Part shown: piece after piece, positions 15,569-22,251 of the stretch
Layout of the letters: every line of letters starts with the position of its first letter
How positions within the stretch are numbered: position 1 is the first letter of the stretch
Origin: CAYVAP01 sp964343195
GTDB lineage: Bacteria; Bacteroidota; Bacteroidia; J057
Reading direction: 5' to 3'
DNA length: 35,114 bases
Assembly: GCA_964343195.1 (NCBI GenBank)
Contig: CAYFIR010000065.1
Coordinates: forward strand, 1-35,114
Program-made: the position numbers and the translations under genes
The notes under the pieces: generated by a model
Seen by the model: only the letters and a program-made list of their open reading frames with translations
Database searches by the model: none
Told to the model about the DNA's origin: nothing

Positions 15569-17371
15569 CTATTGGGAGGATTCTTCCTCTGCTTCGGCAA
15601 TCTGCTTCTGGTGAATGCGCGCATAATAGCCCTGTTTATCCAACAGGTCACCATGAGTACCTCGCTCGACGACCTTCCCATCCTGTAGCACCAGGATGAG
15701 ATCTGCGTCCTGAATGCAAGACAATCGGTGTGCCACCATGACCACTGCGGTCTCCGGGTTGGTTTGGCGAAACTCCCGCAGGGAACTCAGGATGGTTTCC
15801 TCGGTGCGGGTATCTACAGCCGAGAGCACATCATCCAGGATGAGTAGCTTGGGGTGTCTGATCCAGGCCCGGGCGATGGAGATCCGCTGCTTTTGTCCAC
15901 CAGAAAGGGTAACGCCACGCTCTCCCACCATGGTCTTATAGCCCTCTGGGAAGCCCTTGATGTTGTCGTGGATGGACGACCATTTGGCGGCCTCCTCAAT
16001 GCGCTCAGTAGAGGCTCCAGGCTGTCCAAAGGCTATGTTGTTGCCGATGGTGTCCGAGAAAAGAAAAACATCCTGTGGCGCATATCCAATTGCTGATCGA
16101 AGGTTGAATTTGGGATATTCCTCCAGAGGCTTACCATCAAATACAATCCCTCCCAGTTGGGGATCGAGCAGGCGCGGTATGAGCGCACAAAGGGTCGATT
16201 TCCCAGATCCTGTAGGGCCCACGATGCCCAGCTTTTGCCCGGGCTTCAGTTCAAAGCTCACGTCTCGTATGGCTTCGATCCCGGTATCAGGGTACGTGTA
16301 GGATACGGCCTCAAACTCCAGGGCAGCAGACTGAATATGGGGACCTTCCTTTGGGAAACTGATTTCCGACTCTTCTTTTAGCAGTTCATTCAGGCGGACC
16401 TGACTGGCAGCCGCACGCTGGATCATGGTGGTAATCCAGCCAATTGAGACAATAGGCCAGGTGATCAGGTTGATATAGATGATGAATTCGGCGATGTTCC
16501 CAATGGTGATCTGGCCGTTGATGACTTTTTCGCCTCCTATCCAGACGGTCAGTACAATACTCAGGCCCACCAAAAACACCACAAGGGGAAAAAACGCAGA
16601 GTCCACTTTGGCCAGGTGCATGGACTTCTGTTTATATACTTCGGATTCCTCCGCAAACCGATCCCCATTGAACTTCTCCTTCACATAGGCCTTTACGACC
16701 CTTATCCCTGAGAATATCTCCTGGGTAAAAGTGGTGAGGTTGGAGAGTTGGCTCTGGATCCGTTCACTGCGACGTTGTATGATGGATTCTACATAATATA
16801 CCAGAAAGCTGAGTATGGGCATAGGGATCAATGCGTACAGCGTCAACTCTATGTTGACGGTAAGCATGGTGGTCACCACTACTATGAACAGGGTGAGTGT
16901 ATTCAGGGTATACATGATGCCTGGTCCGAGGTACATTCTGACACGGGAAACATCTTCCGTTAGCCGGGCCATCAGATCCCCTGTTCGATTACGTCGGTAA
17001 AAAGACAGAGACAGTCCCTGAAAATGGTTGTATAGGTCATTTCTCAAATCATACTCGATGAGCCGGGACATGACAATAATGGTCTGTCGGGTGAGAAAAA
17101 GAAAAAATCCCCTGATCAGGGCCATGCCCAGTACCAGCAGGCCAAACAGGAGCAGACTCTTGATCAGGAGGTCTCTGATGGTGACAGCCAGGCCAAAGCC
17201 ATCGAAAAGTTGGTAGAGGCTAAGGACATCACCTACCATGTTGATCGCGCTCCTAACTATCTGGGCAGGATAAACCGAGAACAGGCTGGAGAGAATAATG
17301 AAAATAATTCCTCCCAGGAGATAACGTCGATATCGCCACAGATAGGGGTTGAGAGCAAACAGCGCGCGCAT
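15569..17371 (-). CDS. ABC half-exporter, MdlA/YheI-like
   Basis: This 600-residue type IV ABC exporter half-unit fuses a six-helix membrane domain (about 1-325) to an ATPase domain (about 350-590). Walker A is GPTGSGKST (385-393), the signature is LSGGQ (489-493), and Walker B is LLILDDVLSAVD (509-520). The catalytic glutamate after the Walker B Asp is replaced by Asp (D514). That replacement is typical of the degenerate half of heterodimeric exporters such as MdlA/MdlB, YheI/YheH and TM287/288. A partner half should exist but is not in the window. Substrates of this group are lipids or drugs and cannot be predicted. A TAATTTTG box 16 bases upstream of the ATG probably gives a very short leader. 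Confidence 0.92.
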   Translation of the reverse strand: MRALFALNPYLWRYRRYLLGGIIFIILSSLFSVYPAQIVRSAINMVGDVLSLYQLFDGFGLAVTIRDLLIKSLLLFGLLVLGMALIRGFFLFLTRQTIIVMSRLIEYDLRNDLYNHFQGLSLSFYRRNRTGDLMARLTEDVSRVRMYLGPGIMYTLNTLTLFIVVVTTMLTVNIELTLYALIPMPILSFLVYYVESIIQRRSERIQSQLSNLTTFTQEIFSGIRVVKAYVKEKFNGDRFAEESEVYKQKSMHLAKVDSAFFPLVVFLVGLSIVLTVWIGGEKVINGQITIGNIAEFIIYINLITWPIVSIGWITTMIQRAAASQVRLNELLKEESEISFPKEGPHIQSAALEFEAVSYTYPDTGIEAIRDVSFELKPGQKLGIVGPTGSGKSTLCALIPRLLDPQLGGIVFDGKPLEEYPKFNLRSAIGYAPQDVFLFSDTIGNNIAFGQPGASTERIEEAAKWSSIHDNIKGFPEGYKTMVGERGVTLSGGQKQRISIARAWIRHPKLLILDDVLSAVDTRTEETILSSLREFRQTNPETAVVMVAHRLSCIQDADLILVLQDGKVVERGTHGDLLDKQGYYARIHQKQIAEAEEESSQ

Positions 17372-17387
17372 AAAAATGATTTGCTGG

Positions 17388-17395
17388 CAAAATTA
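17388..17395 (-). promoter_or_regulatory. Putative -7 box of the ABC exporter (TAATTTTG)
   Basis: Read on the minus strand, TAATTTTG fits TAnnTTTG and ends 16 bases before the exporter ATG. A convincing TTG at the -33 spacing is not seen; GTG occupies that place. Confidence 0.4.
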
Positions 17396-17633
17396 AACAA
17401 TCTCTTAACATGAATCACCTATGAAAGTTGGGCCATTCCCCAAAAGTGCCCTAATGAGCGTTAGGGGCAGGTTTTCATTGTGTTCGAGGAATCATGCAAG
17501 GGTTGAGCGTCATTAAATAAACAGATGTAATGGCTATATCTTTCGGAAGGCGATGATAATGGCATATTGTGTTTGGTTTGGATTGAAACTAACATTAAAT
17601 GTCTTCGTAATAGATAAAAGCCTCTAGATACTG

Positions 17634-17656
17634 TTTGAAATAAGTACCATTTCAAA
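17634..17656. promoter_or_regulatory. Perfect 8-base inverted repeat, possible operator
   Basis: TTTGAAAT and ATTTCAAA flank a 7-base spacer (AAGTACC), about 100 bases upstream of the thioredoxin-SPOR start. Size and symmetry suit a dimeric regulator, but no regulator gene is nearby. Confidence 0.3.
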
Positions 17657-17752
17657 TTTGGATATTCCGGGTTGAAAAACCTGGGTGAGTCTTTATTGAG
17701 ATGGTTGTGGTTCGAGTTTTTTCTATTTGACAGATTTAACGGAAGTATGCTC

Positions 17753-18418
17753 ATGTTTAAACCCCTTTTAACCACACTGACGGTAGGTATGCTGATCCTG
17801 TCTACGCACATCCAGGCACAAACCTACAATTATGATGATGCCGACCAGCGCCTGAAAGAACTTCAGGAGCAGGCTCGTGAAACTGGACTGCCCTTCATCT
17901 TCTACATGTACCAGGACGACTGTGATGCATGTGAGGAGACTGAAAAGGCCCTGAACCATCCGGATATTGCCCCTTATTTCCGGGACGGCAAATGTCTGAT
18001 GGCGAAAGTAAACCGCTCTCAGATCCCTCGGGGATTGAGTGGGTACAACGAAATCCTATATCCTCTGATCCTGGTTGGTGACGAGACCGGCAAGGTAATT
18101 CTGCAAAAGGGCGGTGTCCAGAGTCCTGAGATGCTGGCGGACCTGCTCAGTCAGATTGCTCAGCCTCCCGTCCCCCCAGCGTATGTTGTTCAGGTTGGCT
18201 CGTTTGAGGAGCGGGAATCTGCAATCCAACTCTTTGACCGTGTCAAGAATTTGTACCAGAACCAGCGCGTCATGATGGAGCCTGCTACAGTTGACGGAGT
18301 GAAGTATTATCGGGTAATCATGGGGCCTTTTCTTGAGGAAGCCCATGCCGATGTTCTCCTTTCCGATTACGAGCGAAATACTGGAGAGAAAGGCTTCGTC
18401 AGGAATATGAATGAATAG
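17753..18418 (+). CDS. Secreted thioredoxin-fold protein with C-terminal SPOR domain
   Basis: The 221-residue precursor has a signal peptide (MFKPLLTTLTVGMLILSTHI, then QAQ). A thioredoxin-like domain follows (about 30-137) with a CDAC redox motif (C57, C60) after FIFYMYQDD and a likely cis-Pro at P104 in ILYPLILVG. A short Pro-rich linker (QPPVPPA) leads to a SPOR domain (about 143-218) beginning YVVQVGSFEERESAIQLFD. SPOR domains bind denuded peptidoglycan glycans at division sites, so the protein probably brings a periplasmic thiol function to the septum. The fusion is unusual to me. Start choices are ATG 17753 or ATG 17747, both giving good signal peptides. A strong terminator follows the gene. 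Confidence 0.85.
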   Translation: MFKPLLTTLTVGMLILSTHIQAQTYNYDDADQRLKELQEQARETGLPFIFYMYQDDCDACEETEKALNHPDIAPYFRDGKCLMAKVNRSQIPRGLSGYNEILYPLILVGDETGKVILQKGGVQSPEMLADLLSQIAQPPVPPAYVVQVGSFEERESAIQLFDRVKNLYQNQRVMMEPATVDGVKYYRVIMGPFLEEAHADVLLSDYERNTGEKGFVRNMNE

Positions 18419-18441
18419 GATAAAATAGCGCTTATCTATCC

Positions 18442-18481
18442 AGACTGCTGTAACCATGTAGGCTACGGCAGTCTTTTTTTT
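18442..18481 (+). terminator. Rho-independent terminator after the thioredoxin-SPOR gene
   Basis: AGACTGCTGTA (18442-18452) pairs with TACGGCAGTCT (18464-18474) over eleven positions with one T-G wobble, followed by an uninterrupted T run. It separates this gene from pheT, whose TAGCTTTG box (18484-18491) starts just beyond the T run. Confidence 0.87.
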
Positions 18482-18483
18482 AT

Positions 18484-18491
18484 TAGCTTTG
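18484..18491 (+). promoter_or_regulatory. Putative -7 box of pheT (TAGCTTTG)
   Basis: TAGCTTTG matches TAnnTTTG and lies 27 bases before the chosen pheT ATG, directly after the upstream terminator. No -33 TTG is present at 19-21 bases because the terminator stem occupies that place. Confidence 0.35.
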
Positions 18492-18518
18492 GGCGATTTT
18501 GAAACATCCTTCTCGCAC

Positions 18519-20918
18519 ATGAAGATTTCTTACAACTGGCTCAAAGATTATCTGGAATTCGATGAAACCCCGGATCAACTGAATGACATCCTGACCATGC
18601 TTGGCCTGGAGGTCGGAACAGTGGAAACAGTCGGCGGTATCCCCGGTGACCTGGAAGGGGTCGTCGTAGGGGAAGTAGTCTCGGCAGAGCCTCATCCCAA
18701 CGCAGACCGCCTGCGCGTCTGTCAGGTAAATATCGGCGATGCTGAGCCGCTATCTATTGTCTGTGGTGCGCCCAATGTCGCCGCTGGTCAAAAAGTGCCA
18801 GTAGCCACCGTAGGTACGACTTTGTACCCTTTTGGTAAGGGAGAAGATGAAGGATTCAAGATCAAGAAGGGAAAAATCCGTGGCGAAGTATCTCTCGGGA
18901 TGATCTGCGCTGAGGACGAACTGGGCCTTGGAGCCGGGCATGATGGCATCATGGTGCTGGATGAAGACCTGGTCCCAGGGACGCCGTTTCGCCAGACCGT
19001 TGAACTTCAGGAAGACCACGTTTTCGAAATTGACCTGACCCCCAATCGCGTGGATGCCGCTTCTCACTTTGGCACTGCCCGCGACCTGGGTGCATACCTG
19101 CGCAAGGCAGCCAAACTCCCAGAGGGGCTACTGGATCCAGCAAAGCTCACCGAAAAGAACCCCATCCCGGTAACCATAGAAGACCCTGAGCGCTGTCAGC
19201 GCTACGTCTCTATCTATATAGCAGGTGTTAAGGTGGTCGAAAGTCCAGACTGGCTCAAGCAGCGCTTGCAGGCCATCGGCTTGCGCCCCATCAACAACGT
19301 AGTGGACATCACCAACTATGTCCTGCACGAGTTGGGACAGCCGCTGCATGCCTTTGACGCTGACAAGATTGGCGGCAAAGAGGTGCGGGTGAGAACCATG
19401 TCTGAAGAAACGCCTTTCGTCACACTGGACGAAGCCGAGCGCAAGCTGCGCCCAGGCCTCGACCTGATGATCTGCGACGCAGAAAAGCCCATGTGTATCG
19501 CCGGTACCATGGGGGGAATTGATTCTGGAGTGACTTTCGAAACACAGAACATCTTCCTGGAGTCTGCCTACTTTGAGGCGGGTACGGTGCGCAAGACTGC
19601 CAAATACCACGCCATCAACTCTGACTCCTCCTTCCGCTTTGAGCGAGGAGTCGATCCCAATATGACCCTCACGGCTGCCCTTCGTGCAGCTTATCTGATC
19701 GTAGAACTGGCCGGTGGTACCGCTTCCAGGCCAGAAGACCAGCAGTTGAAGGAATTCCCACCTTTCAAAGTGGACCTGTCGGTGTCCAAAACCGAGCGAC
19801 TGATCGGCAAAGCCATCGGGCGAGACACCATCATCGAGATCCTGAAGGCGCTGGAAATTGAAGTCGAAGAGGACGGTGATACCCTTCACCTGCTCGTGCC
19901 TCCCTACCGGGTGGACGTGCAGCGCGACGTGGATGTCATCGAGGACATCCTGCGGGTGTACAACTACAACAACGTCGAGCTCCCCGGCACCTTTGGCGGA
20001 TCGCTGGTCATGGAGCCTTATAAGAATAAACATGAGCTGCAGGAGCGCTACGCCAACTATCTCTCTGGCAGCGGGTTTTATGAAATTCTGAATAACTCCC
20101 TGGTCTCTGTAGAACTGGGAGACGAGTCGGCTGTCCCCATCGTCAACCCGCTGAGTGAGGAACTCGGCATTATGCGTCAATCCATGCTCCCTGGAGCACT
20201 GGAGACAGTCCGCCACAATCAGAACCGCCAGGAAGAAGACCTGGCGCTGTATGAGTTTGGCAAGACATACAGCATGGACGACAAGGGCTATAACGAGCAT
20301 TTCTGGCTGGCCCTTACCGTTACCGGAGCCCGTCATCCACAGCACTGGCAGCAAAATCTCGGTAAGGCATCCCTTCAAACCCTGACTCGGGAAGTAGAGC
20401 GCCTACAGGAGTGGATCGGCATCCAGGGGGAATTGTCAGAAGTCGATGACGCCAACTTCGACTACGGAATGAAGATGACCTGGGACGGCAAGGAAATTCT
20501 GCGCTATGGCCTGGTCAATGCAGATTGGGCGGAAAAATATAGCCTTCGAAATGAAGTGTTCTTCATGCTGATCGACTGGCCATTGCTGACCGAAGCCTAT
20601 TACTCGGACTTTCCCCGCTACCAGCCCATTCCGCTTTACCCTGCAATTCGTCGCGACATCAGCATGGTCATCGACCGTGAGGTGTCCTTCGCTGAGATAC
20701 AGGCACAGGTGCTCAAAGCCAATCCCAAGCTGATTCGCAGCATTGACCTGCGCGACATCTACATGGGTGAAAACATTCCTGATGGCAAGAAAAGCTACCT
20801 GATTTCCATCGAACTGCGTGACGATAGCAAAACGCTGGCGGACAAGGCAGCCGATAAGATGGTACAGCGCGCCTATCAGTTCCTCGAAAAAGAACTGAGC
20901 GCAGAAATCCGTAAGTAG
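18519..20918 (+). CDS. pheT: Phenylalanine-tRNA ligase beta subunit
   Basis: The beta chain of the heterotetrameric PheRS has 799 residues, a normal bacterial length. It begins MKISYNWLKDYLEF and then has a tRNA-binding OB domain (about 42-155, with HPNADRLRVCQVNIG). The B3/B4 editing region (about 210-390) contains VVDITNYVLHELGQPLHAFD, split as VVDITNYVLHELGQ and PLHAFD. The B5 and catalytic-like core contain FRFERGVDPN. The C-terminal anticodon-binding domain (about 705-798) begins YPAIRRDISMVIDREVSF. The alpha subunit gene pheS is absent, so the two chains are encoded apart. The ATG at 18519 is chosen over an alternative start at 18489 because it matches the family start. No Shine-Dalgarno is seen. 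Confidence 0.96.
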   Translation: MKISYNWLKDYLEFDETPDQLNDILTMLGLEVGTVETVGGIPGDLEGVVVGEVVSAEPHPNADRLRVCQVNIGDAEPLSIVCGAPNVAAGQKVPVATVGTTLYPFGKGEDEGFKIKKGKIRGEVSLGMICAEDELGLGAGHDGIMVLDEDLVPGTPFRQTVELQEDHVFEIDLTPNRVDAASHFGTARDLGAYLRKAAKLPEGLLDPAKLTEKNPIPVTIEDPERCQRYVSIYIAGVKVVESPDWLKQRLQAIGLRPINNVVDITNYVLHELGQPLHAFDADKIGGKEVRVRTMSEETPFVTLDEAERKLRPGLDLMICDAEKPMCIAGTMGGIDSGVTFETQNIFLESAYFEAGTVRKTAKYHAINSDSSFRFERGVDPNMTLTAALRAAYLIVELAGGTASRPEDQQLKEFPPFKVDLSVSKTERLIGKAIGRDTIIEILKALEIEVEEDGDTLHLLVPPYRVDVQRDVDVIEDILRVYNYNNVELPGTFGGSLVMEPYKNKHELQERYANYLSGSGFYEILNNSLVSVELGDESAVPIVNPLSEELGIMRQSMLPGALETVRHNQNRQEEDLALYEFGKTYSMDDKGYNEHFWLALTVTGARHPQHWQQNLGKASLQTLTREVERLQEWIGIQGELSEVDDANFDYGMKMTWDGKEILRYGLVNADWAEKYSLRNEVFFMLIDWPLLTEAYYSDFPRYQPIPLYPAIRRDISMVIDREVSFAEIQAQVLKANPKLIRSIDLRDIYMGENIPDGKKSYLISIELRDDSKTLADKAADKMVQRAYQFLEKELSAEIRK

Positions 20919-20955
20919 CAGAGGCGGAATTGGTGAAAATTTCAAAACCTGTGGC

Positions 20956-20976
20956 AGCTTTTCCGGTTGAAAAGCT
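20956..20976. promoter_or_regulatory. Hairpin between pheT and the next small gene
   Basis: AGCTTTTC and GAAAAGCT form a perfect 8-bp stem with a CGGTT loop. No T run follows on the plus strand. It ends 11 bases before the next ATG, so it may be a translational or processing element rather than a terminator. Confidence 0.35.
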
Positions 20977-20987
20977 AAAGAATCATC

Positions 20988-21323
20988 ATGTCACCTGAAG
21001 AAATTAAGCGCCACCTCAAAATAGAGGCCCCACGCCTGCACCGATACCGGAACTTCGCCGAAAAGTACGGTATTGAGGACTTCGAGACCTTTGTCGCGAT
21101 GTACGACGTAGACGAGTTGAGTCGGCATTTGCCCGAATATCCCTCCGCCGAAGAGAAAGAAGCCTTGCCGCCACTGATTGGAGTGGCCGTTCAGGCTGAT
21201 TCTGGATACATTGACTACCGCAAGTCCAACAATACCTTTGAGCTGATCATGCAGTGGCAGGAGAAAACTGGCAACTTTGAGCAAAACGCCATATTCTTCA
21301 CTTCCAGGGATCGGGAAGAGTGA
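20988..21323 (+). CDS. Uncharacterised small cytoplasmic protein
   Basis: I do not recognise this 111-residue protein. It is acidic, soluble and without signal or membrane segment. An N-terminal helical part (SPEEIKRHLKIEAPRLHRYR) is followed by an acidic stretch and then DSGYIDYRKSNNTFELIMQW. The C-terminus is short (FFTSRDREE). In many Bacteroidota I would expect zapA near pheT, but this protein lacks ZapA features. It starts 69 bases after pheT and ends 36 bases before the murI start, so co-transcription with both is likely. Codon use resembles its neighbours, which supports it being a real gene. Confidence 0.7.
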   Translation: MSPEEIKRHLKIEAPRLHRYRNFAEKYGIEDFETFVAMYDVDELSRHLPEYPSAEEKEALPPLIGVAVQADSGYIDYRKSNNTFELIMQWQEKTGNFEQNAIFFTSRDREE

Positions 21324-21359
21324 TTGGCAATTCGTCGGGAGGACCTAAACCCAGATGAC

Positions 21360-22172
21360 ATGCAGCAGGGACCTATAGGAGTATTTGATTCGGGGCTTGG
21401 CGGCCTATCCGTCTGGCGAGAAGTAGCCCGTCAATTTCCCCAGGAGTCTCTGGTATATGTGGCTGACAGCGGCCACTGTCCCTACGGCCCCCGCACCCAG
21501 GCCGATGTCACCCAACTGAGCCATCAGATCGTTCGCTTTCTACGGGACAAAGGATGCAAGCTAATTGTCGTGGCCTGCAACACCGCTACCACGGCAGCGA
21601 TCCAGACTTTGCGAGAAGTTTATTCCCTGCCTTTCGTCGGCATGGAGCCTGCCATCAAACCCGCCGTTTCCCAGACCCAAAGCGGTGTGATTGGTGTCCT
21701 CGCTACCATGGGCACCCTGTCAGGGAGCTACTACCAACGCTCCGTAGAAAAATACGGGGATCAGGTAACCATCATCGGACAGGAGGGGAAAGGACTGGTC
21801 GAAGCAGTGGAGAATGGGCAGATCCATTCGTCAGAGACAAAAGAATTATTAGCGGGATATTTGGCTCCCATGAGGGGGGCGGGGGCAGATCAGTTGGTAC
21901 TGGGCTGCACACATTATCCCTTTCTGACACCTGTGATCCAGGAGATTGTCGGCACGAGTATGCAGGTCATTGATCCTTCGCCTGCCATAGCCCGACAGGT
22001 GGGCAGGTTGCTGGATGAGCATGCCCTGCACCAGCGAGTACCGCATGAGGCAGGCTATCAGTTTTACAGCACAGGCAAGCTGGACGGGTTGAAGAAACTG
22101 GTCTTCGAAATTGCAGAGCCAGCGCAATGGCAGCGCAGCACATTCGCATCACTGTCGATTCCCGCAGTGTAA
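21360..22172 (+). CDS. murI: Glutamate racemase
   Basis: MurI converts L-glutamate to D-glutamate for peptidoglycan stems using two cysteines as acid and base. The 270-residue protein has GVFDSGLGGLSV with D10, VACNTATTAA with C73, and VLGCTHYPFL with C183, so both catalytic cysteines are intact. The frame is open from a TTG at 21324 directly after the previous stop. I chose the ATG at 21360 (MQQGPIGVFDSGLGG) because it gives the family-typical N-terminus. A GGGAGGA stretch at about 21337-21343 could be a ribosome binding site, though it is spaced better for a start before 21360. It belongs functionally with murF-alr further along the window. Confidence 0.95.
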   Translation: MQQGPIGVFDSGLGGLSVWREVARQFPQESLVYVADSGHCPYGPRTQADVTQLSHQIVRFLRDKGCKLIVVACNTATTAAIQTLREVYSLPFVGMEPAIKPAVSQTQSGVIGVLATMGTLSGSYYQRSVEKYGDQVTIIGQEGKGLVEAVENGQIHSSETKELLAGYLAPMRGAGADQLVLGCTHYPFLTPVIQEIVGTSMQVIDPSPAIARQVGRLLDEHALHQRVPHEAGYQFYSTGKLDGLKKLVFEIAEPAQWQRSTFASLSIPAV

Positions 22173-22216
22173 GCCTGCCGTCCAATCGGCTTTGTTGACC
22201 CTTTGGGCAGCGCTAT

Positions 22217-22247
22217 TTGTTCTCATATCCAAAAGCCGTTAACTTTT
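22217..22247 (+). promoter_or_regulatory. Bacteroidota-type promoter of the TPR gene
   Basis: TTG (22217-22219) is followed after 20 bases by TAACTTTT (22240-22247), close to the -33/-7 pair TTG and TAnnTTTG at consensus spacing. The -7 box ends four bases before the ATG, so the transcript would start at or next to the start codon and lack a usable leader. Confidence 0.5.
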
Positions 22248-22251
22248 CACC

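Larger units (their letters stand above)
17372..17752. other. Divergent intergenic region, ABC exporter/thioredoxin-SPOR
   Basis: This 381-bp gap has no convincing gene. A frame opens at 17672 but its first 27 residues precede the real signal peptide of the next gene. It contains the exporter -7 box (17388-17395), a hairpin TGCCCTAA-tgagcg-TTAGGGGCA (about 17447-17469) and a perfect inverted repeat at 17634-17656. Confidence 0.5.

Noticed and set aside
19128..20378. 416-residue minus-strand open frame
   Set aside because: It is the antisense shadow of pheT and carries no family motif.
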